Assembly (NCBI GenBank): GCA_946481235.1 | Contig: CAMLME010000091.1 | Coordinates: 1 to 7,714 of the forward strand | DNA: 7,714 bases | Source of the DNA: an uncultured Methylobacillus sp. | GTDB taxonomy: Bacteria > Pseudomonadota > Gammaproteobacteria > Burkholderiales > Methylophilaceae | Direction of reading: 5' to 3' | Shown here: in pieces, positions 6,534-7,714 of the stretch | Numbering within the stretch: the first letter of the stretch is position 1 | Layout of the letters: each line of letters opens with the position of its first letter | Program-made: the position numbers and the translations under genes | Notes under the pieces: generated by a model | Seen by the model: only the letters and a program-made list of their open reading frames with translations | Databases searched by the model: none | What the model was told of the DNA's origin: nothing

Positions 6534-7714
<1,181 letters not shown>

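Overview
This is a 7.7 kb, moderately high-GC, gene-dense stretch of a bacterial chromosome. The YgiQ, YaiI/UPF0178 and RsuA/RluF-family proteins, together with a multidomain CHASE-PAS-GGDEF-EAL protein, point to a Gram-negative proteobacterium. The protein style suggests a betaproteobacterium, perhaps of the Nitrosomonadales/Gallionella type; this taxonomic guess is an inference and could not be tested by a search. I see no insertion sequence, prophage, CRISPR array, tRNA or rRNA, and the window reads as core or near-core chromosome.

Layout from left to right. (1) The 3' part of a membrane protein with a C-terminal TPR repeat (bases 1-654, +), resembling bacterial relatives of TMTC-type O-mannosyltransferases. 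(2) A 230-base gap with a good sigma70-like promoter, a possible 30-codon leaderless upstream ORF and two hairpins. (3) A DMT/EamA transporter (885-1802, +) directly followed by a YaiI/YqxD (UPF0178) protein (1803-2249, +); stop and start codons abut, so they are probably one operon. (4) On the opposite strand and convergent, a 1005-residue membrane-bound cyclic-di-GMP enzyme (2257-5274, -) with periplasmic CHASE domain, two PAS domains, GGDEF and EAL. (5) Divergent from it, an RsuA/RluF-family 23S rRNA pseudouridine synthase (5315-6046, +) and then a SnoaL-like/NTF2-fold protein (6106-6519, +). (6) Convergent with that, the C-terminal half of the radical SAM protein YgiQ (6534-7714, -), which runs off the right edge.

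The genes do not form one obvious pathway. The most notable item is the cyclic-di-GMP protein. Its first PAS domain carries the cysteine, the LQG motif and the paired asparagines typical of flavin-binding LOV photoreceptor domains, but lacks the usual glutamine. It may therefore be a diverged blue-light or redox sensor coupled to intact synthase and phosphodiesterase domains. The second item is the leader region of the EamA transporter, where the predicted transcription start falls on the ATG of a short ORF with a Trp-Leu-Trp segment inside a hairpin. I did not find a clearly unprecedented system here.
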